Shown here: positions 1 to 12,591 of the stretch, piece after piece
Numbering within the stretch: the first letter of the stretch is position 1
Layout of the letters: each line of letters opens with the position of its first letter
Assembly (NCBI GenBank): GCA_921293015.1
Contig: OV121085.1
Coordinates: 17,323,731-17,387,730 of the forward strand
DNA length: 64,000 nt
Source of the DNA: Phorcus lineatus
Lineage: Eukaryota; Mollusca; Gastropoda; Trochida; Trochidae
Reading direction: 5' to 3'
Translations under genes and position numbers: made by a program
The notes under the pieces: generated by a model
Told to the model about the DNA's origin: nothing
Seen by the model: the letters and a program-made list of their open reading frames with translations, nothing else
Databases searched by the model: none

Positions 1-815
1 TTCAAACTGAATGAAAATCAGATCAAGCATATAGACTTGTATCAAAATCTCTTTAAAATTTGAAGTTTGCGGTAACTTTAAATGATTGAGACGGTAATCA
101 CGAGAACAGATTTCTAACAGTCCTCTAGATTTAAGTTGCTTGAAACATGGCAATAAATGTTGAAATTAACTTCAGAAATTTAAAAAGTACAAAGGCTCAA
201 TTGAGAAATCACTATTGTAATTAGGTTTGCTAATGAGACCCTTTTAGACTCCATGAAACAGATCTCAAGGGCATTGTTAGTCAATACTGGTCAGACTTTT
301 AGATGGTAAATCTAAATATCTTGTTAAATTGAAAAACCACAATCTCTAATATCAAATGAAAATATAGAATAAGTGCTTGCCATCAAACTACGTTTTAAGT
401 TACCATGGAAAATAATTTTTACCAAATTTTTCGATCAATCTCATAATTTTTCGTTAGATAGCAAAAGCAAGCTGTCATTTAGGTTTGAGACTGTGTTTTG
501 ACAAGAAGCCAAATCACAATTCTTCATGTTATTTGAACATTTCTGTCCAAATATTTTCCTTAATGAAAAGCTTTCAAAGTAAGGACATTGCTTCTTTAGG
601 GACTTTTAGACAAGATGAACTCGTTTGAAAGCAGAAAGCATTTGTCTTTATGGTCCATCAGACATTTGATCCAAAATACATTTCAATTATTCACGGATTA
701 TATAAAACCATCCCTGGGATTAAAAGAAATGATGAATTATGTTGGTCTCATCTAAGATTTCCATTGCAAATGCAAGATGCTTTTATTCATGATAGGAACT
801 CTCTAGACCATTGAA
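1..815. repeat. Left copy of a segmental duplication (partner 12592-13690)
   Basis: Aligns by eye, in the same orientation, with 12592-13690. The best part is 545-710 against about 13400-13580, where long runs are identical (for example the stretch reading tttatggtccatcagac in both). It starts at the window edge, so the true copy extends further left. The right copy carries about 240 extra bases (about 12966-13210) that are absent here. No open frame of note lies inside. Because the partner sits just upstream of the GT92 gene, this copy may mark the upstream flank of another GT92 copy off the left edge (inference). Confidence 0.75.
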
Positions 816-3080
816 ATGAGTCTAATGTTTTTCGTTTATGGCTTGCGGGTTGTAAAGTTTAAACAAAGATACCTTTGCCTGGTAGAGTTCATGTACATTG
901 CTCACAATAGGGCAATACTAACTGAAAACTACATATATACCATTTGATAATATAGTTAGATTGGGACACAATAGATCAATACGTGGCTAGTTCACAAAAC
1001 TTACATATTTCATACAGTATACTCACAAAAATGATGAAAACGGGTAAAATGCAATTTTCAAAAGGTTGTGTTTAAATACAATCAATCAAATATATGTTGG
1101 TGTTCTAATGACGATGGATAGACGACTATGCTACCATGCAATCACACAAACACACCATGTTATGTACACTAACCATTACAACCCCGGCCCATTGTCCTTT
1201 CACACATCAAAGTATGAAATGGAAGAAAAAATCATTACTTTTGATTTAAATCATTTGGGTTATTCCCAAATATAAGCAATGCAAAGACAATGTATCATTG
1301 TGTATTTTGCATTTTACGTATAAACGGAAACACTTATTATTTTAACAGTGTGTTCAAAATACAAAAATATCACAATAAACATATACATATACGAAAGATC
1401 TGCTCATTTGTTTGACATCGATTTTATGTCGAGAAAATGCCAATAGCATAACTTTGAAACCCAAATGAATAATTTTATTCCACTTCAAAACTATCATTGA
1501 ACAAGAGGGTTAAGGTAATCATCCTGTTGCAGCATCCTTTTCAATCGATGCACTGGAAGGCAATTAGCAATTGATATTGTAGGATAAATCTCAGGGCTAC
1601 AAGCATACTCAACACAAAAAGAATTTGTTTTGAAAATAGAGGTTATGATTGGAATTTTGAAGCAAATACATCATGTTTTACGAGTAAATTGGAAGTGTAA
1701 AGCCCAAAGAAGAAATCTAAGTGACTTACAGAGACTTTCGTTCAGTACTAAAACGTTGTCCCTTTGCACACTTCTGATTTACGTCCGCAGATTTTCTAAA
1801 ATGGTTTGTCTGTTTTGGATTTAGCTGGTGCAAGTAATGGTCGAAATTTACTTTCAAAAGCTGACAACTGACTGCCATCATATGCATGTAAACATTGTGT
1901 CATTATTTCTCTTTTATCGTCATTCAAACAAAATTGCTTCAAAATATAAGTAGCGTGCGTTTCTTTTGTGAATGTGTAGAATTTATTTATGTTGATCAAC
2001 AGATTTGTAAATTGTCAGTTGCGTATATCAATTTGCGGTTCTGATAGTACTTTGTACAAGACCGACAATTCTTCTCGCTTGCATCATTGGTCTAAAACAT
2101 TTATCAAAATGATAATATCAACAAACACGCTGTGGGTAGTATATGTACCATAATATTATAAAAAAATAACGTAAGAATAGATTATTTACACATAATTATA
2201 CAAAGCATGCTTTCCGGTTGTAAATTTCCCGCACCTGCCACATGCATCGATAATGAATGATGACCTTATCAACCTATTCATTGGAATTGTAGAAGTAAAA
2301 TAGAATGGCTTAAATTATATTTTTGCAATTTTATAGTTGGGTGTTCATTTCTGTTTCCTGAACTTTTATAAGAAAAATAAAGCCTAACGCGTCTGTCATT
2401 ACAAATATGGTAAATAAATGAAATCTTAATATCAACTTTAAAAATCGGTTTAAATGTACAAATATTTAACCGAGTTTGAATTTTTACTTGTTTTTCTTCG
2501 CTTCTTCAGTTAAGATGAGATTTTTTTTTGGTCAGATGACAGTTAATATTTATTTTGAAAAAAATATTCCCAATTTTTTGCATTTGTCAATACACTCCCC
2601 CTAAAGTTCATTTCAAAATAGTACTACCCGTAAAAGAACTGTTTATCCAAAGAAATTATTGAAAAGAAATAATCGAACAATCAGAATACAGTAATTGCTA
2701 TGATTAACTTCTGATTGAAGAGAATGATTTTCAACACATTGGGACAAAAATTGCTGACATATTCATAATCATACAGTGCATATAAGCATTTGTTTTTCAA
2801 CATTTCTCTAAAATCGCTGTTTTTATGTACTAATTTTGGTATTGACAGTCGATCACTTCTATCACATATGTCCAATTATTTCTTAGCGTTATCTAAACGA
2901 ACTATGAATTGGCAGATTAATTCATCATTGACTGGTTCTAGTTGGTAGACTTTTAAACTTCCTTTTTTTTTTAAAAATGAAAATGAATTGATATCTTATA
3001 TGTCATTTTTGTGTGATGGCATAAAATATGTTTTTCATTTTAATCTTCTATTTAAGAGTCTTTAGTTATATAAATAGAAG
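816..3080. other. AT-rich stretch without an assignable gene
   Basis: No supported gene, RNA or element is seen. Two short minus-strand open stretches (about 1796-1999 and 2681-2875) read as ordinary-looking protein, but they lack good splice borders and start only at TTG codons, so I do not call them. They lie on the same strand as the open frame at 3081-3533 and might be decayed or exonic pieces of one gene. Confidence 0.4.
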
Positions 3081-3533
3081 TTATTGTTTCTGGCATTGTA
3101 TGTATCTGTGTATGTCTGTAGGAGTCATTATTCTGTCTTTCTTTCTGACACACGTGACGCCATTGGTTTGTTCATTGGACCATATATATATTTTCCTGTA
3201 GTTTAATGCCAGAAAACAAGTGGCCTTTAAAAATACTACCAAAGCGTTGCACCGCCAAATGCAGGTCACACACTTGCATAAACATATCCCTGTTTTGAGA
3301 ATAATCCTGCCAAGTTTTTGATAGACGTTTGCATGTAGTAAATAGACAACGCCATTTTCTAGAAGTAGTATCGCAAATTTTAACTTCAAAAACTGGTGAA
3401 TCTTGTTTAGCAGTGAATCACTGTTTCTTATTTGCTCATAATTTCCAATTGGGAAATCAACAAATTCCATTGGGCCAGAGGGGGTGGTAGTGTTTAACCT
3501 ATCACACATCACATGATTTACTTGTTTTTCCAT
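3081..3533 (-). other. Weak coding candidate, 150 codons, minus strand
   Basis: An ATG-initiated open frame of 150 codons is long for such AT-rich non-coding DNA. Residues about 50-75 read FAILLLENGVVYLL followed by NVYQKLG. This loosely recalls one blade of an RCC1-type propeller (small hydrophobic strand, NG-VY turn, then a QLG-like end), but a single degenerate blade is not enough for a family call. The C-terminal third is rich in Cys and Ile and looks less protein-like, so a real exon could end earlier; a GTAGTA donor-like site follows the codons for CNAL. No polyadenylation signal or matching exons are clear. It may be an unspliced exon, a pseudogene fragment or chance. Confidence 0.15.
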
Positions 3534-3586
3534 GCTTATCTCTGCTTTACAATATTTACAGTATCGGTGTCTAAGTGCTTATCAAA

Positions 3587-3748
3587 TGTCATTGTAACTT
3601 TTTTTTTTTTTTTTTTTTTGACAAATTGACCAGAAATTCATAAAGCTATCATATTTACAGTTTGTGTAAGCGTTAAATCGGTCAACAAAATATGCAGATT
3701 TAATATCCTCTTTAATATGTTTAAAATTTGGGATTGTCATTGTAACTT
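3587..3748 (-). mobile_element. Small poly(A) retrocopy with 14-bp target-site duplication
   Basis: The 14-mer TGTCATTGTAACTT occurs at 3587-3600 and again at 3735-3748. Directly inside the left copy is a run of 19 T (3601-3619), which is a poly(A) tail when read on the minus strand. The body between tail and second repeat is only about 115 bases and has no long ORF. A poly(A) tail plus a 14-bp direct repeat is the standard signature of LINE-machinery (target-primed) retroposition. The parent RNA is not recognised; it could be a 5'-truncated mRNA end or a SINE-like RNA. Confidence 0.6.
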
Positions 3749-5002
3749 GGCATTGTGGCCAAGATATTACTTCACCTCTTTTGTGGGAAACAATGCCCTC
3801 AGGAATCTAAAAGAAATATGCTCCTTTGTGTGATAGGTGTATCCATAAATATTGGAGCATAAACAATGATATGTTTAATCTGATGTATCCATTGGGAAGA
3901 CTTTAAAACATGAAAACATTTCATCCTAACACACATTTGTTGTAAACAAAAAAGACACAATCTTAAGGAATAATGATGCGAGTGTCACAAAAGAAGCCTT
4001 AACAACATCCCACTTCGTATGGTTGGTTAAAAGCTAATTAAAGTGTGATTCGGTTTTCTTTCACGGATATTTCATAAAATATATTTTTTTCTGCAATTTT
4101 ATCTTTAATACATGGTGATATATCAAACAACGTTATTGAGGTACATTGATCTGAATTATGATATTTATTAGACAAATATTTGCATGACTATCAACTAGGA
4201 TTTCTCTTCCTATTTCGTACCATATACTGGAATCCTCGAGCACAACACAGGTAAGAATACAGCAGAAACACATCAAACCAAAACGATTCAAACTGGATTG
4301 TCATCGTAGATAAAACCCTGTTAATTATGATTTTTGAAGTGTCTCTATATTCATAGTATTACCAAAACTTACACATGAATTATTTGATAAACAATCAAGG
4401 GGTTTAGGTAACAAATATTGAGAACACGTCTATGAATAAAAAACTTCTTTATTCTGTGAAGAACCCCCTCGGCATATTTTCTAATGTGGTTTTTAGGCAG
4501 GTGTTGTCTCCTTCACAGAGTAAAGTAGTCCTTCCACTTGAAAAGATATAAATAATGAGATAATACGAATGTTTAATGGAATTGTATTCATTTTTATTTC
4601 GCAGAAAAAAGTTTATTGAAAATATTGACCGGATTAATGTAATCTAGGAAATAATTTGATAATAAGATGAGCCTTACTTCATTAATTGTCTTAAAATATA
4701 TATATATATATATATATATATAAGTATAAATTTGAACAAAGGGTTCAATCTGCCCATATACAATGATACAAAATGAAGCATAACTGACACGAAATGGTGT
4801 TTGATGTTTCTTTATTGAATCACAGGTTCTGGCTTATGTCACAGACATCCAGTAATGCTTTATGGCAATAACGTATGCACCAAGTATACAGCGATCCTCA
4901 CAACCCTGGGCACAAAAAATATTGGTTTGTTGACATACAAATATATATTATATATACCACATTGACACGTACACAAACATATAATGTACAAAATTGACAT
5001 GG
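3749..5002. other. Intergenic stretch with a (TA)n microsatellite
   Basis: Nothing coding is supported. A (TA)n run sits at about 4695-4722. A 52-bp plus-strand stretch ending in a CAG|GTAAGA donor-like site (4199-4250) is open in one frame, but its acceptor is poor and it is not called. Confidence 0.4.
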
Positions 5003-5349
5003 AGGTTTCATCCTGCTAAATCAGCGTATATGAATCTTCTCTCGCTTCTTCCTAATACCCTGATCTCTTTGAAGCCAAAACCCTCGTATGGCTGGCGACT
5101 TGTTATTCTTGGCTATGCTCACTTGTTAGTTTTTCAGCCAATGAAATGTCGTTAATTAAGGAGCTTGAAGCTACTAGCTTTAACTCAACAGATTTTTCCA
5201 TCCGGGTTGTACCGCTGTTGCTGAATGCGAGTTGTCTCATGGCTGGTTAGATAGCTAGCGATACGACGGTTTTGGCTTGAAAGAGATCGGGGTGCCAGGA
5301 ACGTGCGACAGCGGATTCATATCGCTGATTTAGCAATATGGTTTCATAA
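5003..5349. mobile_element. Foldback (inverted-repeat) element, ~350 bp
   Basis: The left arm (about 5003-5110) is the reverse complement of the right arm (about 5245-5349) over roughly 100 bases with scattered mismatches. Shared blocks include GCTAAATCAGCG near the outer ends and GATCTCTTTNAAGCCAAAACC further in. The element is richer in GC and CpG than its surroundings. No transposase ORF is present, so it would be non-autonomous. No target-site duplication could be settled by eye. Confidence 0.6.
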
Positions 5350-8300
5350 TCAATTTTTAAAATCCTGTACAAATGTTATTCATTTTCAACTTCATTATCA
5401 TAAGGGCATATTGCTTGCAAAATAAATTTAACAAAACATATCTATGATACACTTTCATTTTTCACCACAACAAATACTTAAGACTTGATTTTTCAAGACA
5501 AAGTGAATAAATAATTTTTCAACAGGAAACATTTCATTAAGAACCATGTTAACAGTTATTTATCATGACCACATCCAGAAGAAGATATTTCAGTTAACTT
5601 CATAACTCCAAATTTTTATTGAACTTTGCACAGATTATTTTCAAAAGAGACATTATTTATCATACACACACTCCTACTTTTATATCACACATATTGCAAA
5701 TTTATATCTTAGAACTTACTTATAAGATTGGGTTTTGCAATTTAAGGAAATAAAAGATAGGAAAGGATAGCACTTGCTTTTGCTAAAATAAATTAACTGT
5801 TGTCTTTCCTTCTTGAGTGAGTAATTCAATGGGAGCATATTTTGGACTCTTAACACTATTGCACTGTACCTACTCATATACCTTTATCAATGCATACTAT
5901 GTCAATAAAGAATATGTTATTAACACATAAAACCAAACCAAATAAATCTTATCTAACTTGAAACTGATGTGTCAATCATTATATTTATGTTTCATAAATG
6001 GTTTTATTTCAGTTCTCTGAATATATGACATTTGAAATTAACATTTATAAAAACAAACTTTTTACCCTTTGACTAAAGTAACAAGAAGCTTGTCAAATTC
6101 GATTTCAAAACAATAAAAGCTTAATCAGACATCAATAATATATGCATCTTTCATACATATCCTTTATGCCATATTTATGACTAGATTCATGTAAAATGTA
6201 TTATAATAAATGTTCATAAAAGAAAGAACACAAACAATTAAGAATAACAAGACAAAAATATGAAAGATGACATGGTAAAAACTGATGAAACAATTTCATA
6301 TGAATTGGCAAGCACATTTTAAGCACGAAATCCTTCTCCATAGATCTTGTTAAACAATTTTAAAAAATCAAACATTCTTCAAAGTTGGCAGCTTTAGCAA
6401 TATGACTTTAAGCTAAGATAAAGAAAGCATCATAAAAACAAAGAAAATACAATCTACGCTAAATTGACAGAAAGCCTATACCTGAATTTTGGTGAAGGAT
6501 TGGAAAATATTTGGAGTAAAAAAATCCTGCTGTAAGATATATTCTTGTAAAGCCTTTTATATTTGTCAAATGTCATGTTAACATATGAGTAACATAGAAT
6601 CAATCATTTTCAAGGTATAAGTGATATGTCCCATATCATTTTTCTAAGAGTTTTTACATGGACATAAAAGGTCAGTTAAACCCTCAGGGATTATCAGAGC
6701 TACCTATTAATCTTCTTAATCTTCTTGCTTAAAAAAGCAGGTGGAATAGTTTCTGTTTTTAAAAAAGTCAGAAAATCACTTTATTTATCTATGTTCTTGT
6801 GGACTAGATGGAACATTCTCCTAAACTGTTAATTATTTTTCTATGCTGTATATTATATCTCTAGATTAATGTCATGAACACTGTCTCAAGCATATGGAAT
6901 GTAATAAAATGAGGCAATTATATTAAGATAAAGTCTTTGAACAGCAATTTTGATACCTGATATCTGTAGTTGTTTTTATTAACTTTGTAATATCCGGAAG
7001 CAAGTTCTTTTTTGTACATATCATAAAAAAGCACATTGATTTGTTAATAAATGATATTCTGGTCAATATATTTCGTAAAATGGTTACTCTAATGTCACAA
7101 ATAAATTAATGAACTGAACTACATATATACTATATTGATATATACCATGGTCAAAATAATGTAAAAGTTCCTAAATGGTTGGCAATGATTTGATTAAGAG
7201 ATAAATGATCAATGGTTAAGTAATTGTTTTCAGTATTTATTCAATTGTATAGGTTTATCAAATAATTAAAATGAAGTGGAATTTATATTCATTTTGACAA
7301 AAAATATATTCATGTTTACTCTTGACAAAGGAAATTTAAAAATTTAATTTTTTACAATTCACCATTGAGAGTTTTATGAACTAAAAATATGTAAGGAAAA
7401 ATTCATGACTTTGTCCATAAAATCTGAAATAATAATATGCTCCTTTAGCTTTGAGACACTAGGTAAAGTGTTAATAGTTACAATTGCATTTCAATAAAAT
7501 AAATAAAATCATGTCATTAGAAATCCCTGCATTACACTAAACAAATGATTTGTGAACATGAATCATTTTTTAAAAAGTTCTAACGATGTTGCTTGACCAC
7601 CAAAACATATCAGGATCTTTCTTAATTAAGACAAGACTATAATAACTTCATTACAAGATTTTAAAGCTTACAAATACCTTTTATTTATTAATGAAAACAT
7701 TCACTTCCCTTATATATTATGTTTCATCAAAGATTTATTAACATCTTACGTTAATAATTATTGTAATTTACTACATTTGCAAATTCTACATAGCATGTAG
7801 CATACTGAATATGATGTCAGTTATCGGCATCTAAATTTTCTGATGAAAAAAATGTCTGTTGTCAAATCAATTTATGTTCTTTTTATGATCAAGCCATGAG
7901 TATTGTACATTCACTATTGCACTGTCAGAGCAATTTATGTCCTTTTATCAAGGCTTGCATACTGTAATGGATATAAATTGTTGGAAAAGCAATCATTTCT
8001 TTTCCATGTGCATGCTCTGAATGCAGTCATACAAGTTAAATGGCTTGTAACTATGATATTCTCTTTTTACTAATAAAACTGTGAATTGCAGTATTTAGAT
8101 AAACGAATTTGTTATATTCATTGTGATTGAAACTGGTTGCTATATTGGTTTCAAATGAAATATGTGGGAACAGATATATCAATTTCATGACAGACCATTT
8201 AGAAACATGTCAGCTGGAAAACACATTAAATGAATTACTCAGTTAAAAGAATACTTCTCTATCTAATATCTAAACTCAGTGTCAACAAAACAAACCTTTA

Positions 8301-9720
8301 AAAAATATTTTTCAGAAAGACACGATAATCTCACTTTGTTGATAAGCATGATAATTGTGCTACTTCATGGTAATGATGGTAATGCACCTGCATTTTGTGT
8401 ATGTATTATGTATATATTGTGTAAATGTTTGAATGGAGATGCATGTGGATCATGTGTAGTCATCGATACACGTGATAATGTCATACAAAGTTTTTAAAAT
8501 GATTGTTAATAATCTCATACAGAATACACCGCTGCATTTTTAAACACAGGTGATGTTACTGAAACCAAAAAAATTTACAAGTTTATCATTGGAAGGGTTA
8601 CCTTAAAATAAATCAACTTTTTGAAATAGACACAACAAAATAACATGTAACATATTAAAAGTTGTAATAAATTATAACTAAATGAATGAATCTCTTACCT
8701 TTCTGACTTAAAGATTTTAAGATTTTGATACAAATCTATATTTCATGTACATACCAATGAAAACATTAAAGCATGAAAACATATTGAGTTGAAACTACCC
8801 AGTGATGAAATAATATTTTAAGAATAAATATGGAATATTAAAAAACAAACTAAAACATTGCAACTTTTCATCATGCTTTGACTAAAATAACTCATTCATC
8901 AATTGTACATAGCAACAAAATGTCTTGATGACCTAACAAATATAAAAATATTTTCAACATATCAAAAAGTCTTATTATTCAGATACCAATGTCTGTATAA
9001 ATAACTAGCATTGACACTCATAGTCATTGAAATATTTGGTTACTGCCTTATTTCAAAGCATATTAATCATAGAAAACACATAATAGCCAACATGTACATT
9101 TTAAATAGTTGTGGATGCTCAAATTCTTTCTTTGCTGAAACATAGCACTAAAATATACTTAATTAAAAATTCAATAACCATATCTGTGCTTACTAAAATA
9201 AAATTGTCACCTTTTTCATATATATACATACATGTACATACCATTGCACTCTAAATGCAAATTTATCATTCATCTTAGTGTGCAAAAACCTTCAACCTAA
9301 CTCAAATATACAATAGCACTCTTGGAAATAAAAAAAGTCAGATCAGTGTAATAAAATTATCGAACCACGCACAGATATAATGAACCATTTCTGTCTCCCA
9401 AAATGCACTAATTACTATCATAAATGTTCATCCGTCAAATGTAGATGTTTAATATCTCACCAATGCACAGATATTTCATTTTGAAGTTTTTAATACTTGT
9501 AAATGCTTAAACATTCATCCTTCACATACATGGTAAACAAATGCACATTTAACATTTATCTAATAATCAAATTGGTGGGCCCAAAATTTCTACATGTACA
9601 GTCATACTACAACATTATGTATATCAGAACACACATATCATTTATATCCATCCATGTTCATTCTATCTTTCAAACACATACAATCAAAATGTAATAAAAT
9701 TCACAATTTTACAATTACAT
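5350..9720. other. AT-rich intergenic stretch downstream of the GT92 gene
   Basis: No gene or clear element is visible across about 4.4 kb. The part nearest 9720 must contain the 3' UTR of the GT92 gene. No AATAAA is obvious on the minus strand close to the stop codon; an ATTAAA variant occurs near 9490 and could serve, but this is a guess. Confidence 0.4.
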
Positions 9721-11262
9721 TTATTTTGGTCGTCTCTTTATAACTCTTCTTGTTGGACGAGGCGTTGTTGTGGTAGTTGTTGTTGTGAAATTCACAAGAA
9801 GAATTTCAAGATCTGTCATTGATCTGTCAAAGTTTTCCAGAAGCTCGTCAAAATATTTCATCACTTCCTTATCCTCAGTTGTAGTGCTACATTTCATACC
9901 ATAGTTAGCAACACATCTCCTATAGTGATGAAGGAATGCAATGTCAGGGTGAACTTTATGTGGTGTCCATTTTTCCTCGTTCTGCTTGCTTATATGGTGG
10001 ATACCGACCTCGAATACTCGTTGGGGCATGACCATGACCTTTGTGCGGACATGGCTAAATTGTTCTGATCTAACCATGTGGCCCATGGACACAAGTCCAG
10101 AAGGATGGGCTATGCCTCTACTAGGGTCAAAGAAGGCACTCGAAAAGGACAGACCACAGTGTTTATCACCAATCTGTTCTGACACAAAATCTTTCCATAA
10201 TTTTCCTTTTGAATGTGGAATTATGAATTCATCAATGTCATTGATTGCCATGTATTTCATGGTACTCATTGAGCGGTACATGCAGTCATTGTGAGCAAGA
10301 AGTTGACCGTGGTACCATATGAATTTGTCGGTTACCTCTTTTGGCAAATGCCACGGAATAACAGTAACTTTCCTGCGTTTTTGATAATATTTCAGGATCT
10401 CTGCAGTTTCACTGTTGATTGAATAATTATAAAAATAAAATTGTTCTACTCCCAATATCATGCTAAATTCTAAGAATTCCACTAAAGTCTCTCTTTTTAT
10501 ATTACCAAATAATGGAGGAATACACATACCAAATTCATAAGGTTTTTCAACTATCTTGACTGGAAATATTGGAACTGTTACAAGTTTTTTGCTTATGAGT
10601 GTTTTGACTCTCACAGGACAAATAGTTCCATTTGCAACAGGACATGAATAAATATAACCACCATATTGCTTATTATGATTTTCACACATTTCATATGGTT
10701 TTGTCAGAGATTCTGTTCCATCTCCAAACTCACAAGACATTGTAAATTTGAGTTTTTTTTCCTTAGCAACGAGCATAATGAATCTTATAAATTTCTGACT
10801 CTTACGATCATCAAGGTAAGCTGAAAACACAAACACTCCTCTTTCAAGTTCATTAAATCTATTCAAGTCCACTTCTTCTGATTGTCGGATGCAGTTTTTG
10901 CCAAGAACAAGGTCAGCATGATTGGTTGTTGGAGGACTTGGGGTGTGAATAATCATGTCTCCTTTCACTTTGTTCACGATTTTCTCCAATTTGTAAACTT
11001 CTTTTGCCAAGTTCTTCACGTCATAGTAGTTTTTCACCCACTGTTTGAGTCCCTGAATACTGCTATTGAACGTGTCTTGCGGCATTTCTCTCCTGATTGC
11101 CGCCATTGTGCTTCTCTGAGGAACATCTTCCGTTTGGGGATTGACAGGACGGTCAACCTGCAGTCTGCTGTGGAAAAGAAGAACCATGCACAAATACACG
11201 CAACAGAGAAGCAACAGGAATCTCTTGAAGGTTATCAAGCAAAAAACTTGTTTTTTCATCAT
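9721..11262 (-). CDS. Glycosyltransferase family 92 (DUF23) protein, type II membrane
   Basis: 513 residues in one exon. A short basic N-terminus (MMKKQ) is followed by a membrane span at about residues 12-31, the signal-anchor layout of a Golgi type II enzyme. A stem region runs to about 135, and the GT92 domain covers about 140-450. Seen in it are GVFVFSAYLDDR (142-153), CIPPLFGN (247-254), an FLEFSMILGVEQFYFYNYS block (263-280), the acidic metal-site-like motif NDIDEF (341-346; DxD at 342-344) and FLHHYRRC (443-450). N-glycosylation sequons occur at N66, N211, N279 and N491. The family is known from C. elegans GALT-1, which adds beta-galactose to fucose on N-glycan cores; the exact acceptor here is unknown. 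An in-frame TGA at 11295-11293 precedes the first ATG, supporting this start. The C-terminus is unusual: eight consecutive Thr (493-500), then a basic Arg/Lys tail. The lack of introns in the ORF is notable. Confidence 0.93.
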   Translation of the reverse strand: MMKKQVFCLITFKRFLLLLCCVYLCMVLLFHSRLQVDRPVNPQTEDVPQRSTMAAIRREMPQDTFNSSIQGLKQWVKNYYDVKNLAKEVYKLEKIVNKVKGDMIIHTPSPPTTNHADLVLGKNCIRQSEEVDLNRFNELERGVFVFSAYLDDRKSQKFIRFIMLVAKEKKLKFTMSCEFGDGTESLTKPYEMCENHNKQYGGYIYSCPVANGTICPVRVKTLISKKLVTVPIFPVKIVEKPYEFGMCIPPLFGNIKRETLVEFLEFSMILGVEQFYFYNYSINSETAEILKYYQKRRKVTVIPWHLPKEVTDKFIWYHGQLLAHNDCMYRSMSTMKYMAINDIDEFIIPHSKGKLWKDFVSEQIGDKHCGLSFSSAFFDPSRGIAHPSGLVSMGHMVRSEQFSHVRTKVMVMPQRVFEVGIHHISKQNEEKWTPHKVHPDIAFLHHYRRCVANYGMKCSTTTEDKEVMKYFDELLENFDRSMTDLEILLVNFTTTTTTTTPRPTRRVIKRRPK

Positions 11263-11525
11263 GATGAGGAGGGAACACTTGAGACGAGGAATTCACGTCT
11301 TCATCAAAATAGATTGGCAAGTTCTTTGATTAGTTGATGCGCCTCAGAATGAATCGCCTACGGCACAAACAGGAAGTCGAAAAACTGTTGTTATTTGCGG
11401 CTGCAATCTGAATCTGACACTCCTGTATGGAACGTAATTATCGCTGCTTGTCTTATAAGAACAGATAAACAGAATGTTGGTGTCTCTCCTTGCAGAGCTT
11501 TAGACTTTGCCAATGCATCCTGGGC
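11263..11525 (-). other. 5' UTR exon of the GT92 gene with a splice acceptor and upstream ORF
   Basis: Reading the minus strand, a pyrimidine-leaning stretch ending in TTGCAG abuts 11525. From there to the ATG at 11262 no donor-like site interrupts, so this is probably the 5' part of the exon that carries the ORF. From 11525 a second frame stays open for 44 codons and stops at TAA (11393-11391), well before the GT92 start. It could form an upstream ORF if joined in phase to an earlier exon. The true first exon is not established; candidates are near 15100 and 27126. Confidence 0.5.
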
Positions 11526-11529
11526 CTGC

Positions 11530-12591
11530 AACCAAGAAATATGAATAATAGAAAAGATGTATCAAATGATTTTTAAAAGATCAAGTAACCCCCTTTTTCT
11601 TACGTTACACAAGAAAATCAATTAAAAGTCTAATTGTTCAGTTCTAAACATCTTGTTCACACATCATTTTGAATTTATAGACACTGATAAAAACTGAACA
11701 ACATGCTTGGTAATTTTCTCTTTTATCATAGTTTGGTGACAAATTACAGCAGCTTGATTTAATAAGAATGCTTTTTACATTTGTACCATTTTTTATGAAT
11801 TGAATCATTGGCATGACTTTTATATTCTTCCTACCATTATCAAATATTAAGATTAATAATTGAATTTCAATATGATTTAACGAAATAATGAAGATTTCAT
11901 TATTCCTACAATTATTCCATCAGATTTTAAACCTATTGATAAGAACAATGTTTTTTTCAATCTCCTAAAAATAAGAATTCCCCTGTAATCAAAATTATCA
12001 GTTGGAAACATTTTTATTAAATTCTGTCATTGCTTTCAAAGCAATTATCCCCATCAAATGAAGTTTATTTTAATACCCATTGACAGGATCATTCAAAAGT
12101 GAAAGCAAATCAATCCAATACAAATGTAGGAATCGCTGAAATCTTATTTTTCCTTATTATGGAGACGATCCAAATGGGAGAAAATTTTCCTTTGAAGGCT
12201 AAACATATCTGAAGAACAGGTCCTGTGAGAACATATGATGAAAGAGCATGTTAATTCATTATGAAAATCAGTTGTTTGGCATCATCTAAGCTACAATGAT
12301 AAGTTAAACCAAATCCTGTCATCTTCAGTCATAGGGTGTTTCAGAGCTTATTGGTCAAGTTTGAAAGTGATGATCCCAAGTTATTAGATCAATCAGTGAA
12401 GGGATGGATCAAAAGATATTTGATCAGACTCAGAAATATAATCTCAAACGTTTTTCATATCAGCTGTTAACGTTGGAGTCTAATTTCACAAATGACATTT
12501 TTGGCAATGTAACATCTATCATTTCTAGTTGATAGATGTACAAACTTTGTTCATAAAACCGTTAAATTTAAAATAAAAAAAGAAAAATCTG
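11530..12591. other. Probable 5' intron of the GT92 gene
   Basis: AT-rich, no open frames of note, no clear repeat. If 11525 is a splice acceptor, this is intronic on the minus strand. Confidence 0.35.

Noticed and set aside
5200..5320. Possible tRNA-like fold with a GGTTAGATAGCTAGC segment
   Set aside because: No proper B box or cloverleaf can be drawn; the sequence is explained by the foldback element at 5003-5349.
9986..11337. Plus-strand open frames of about 60-150 codons opposite the GT92 gene
   Set aside because: They are antisense shadows of a convincing coding region and show no domain of their own.
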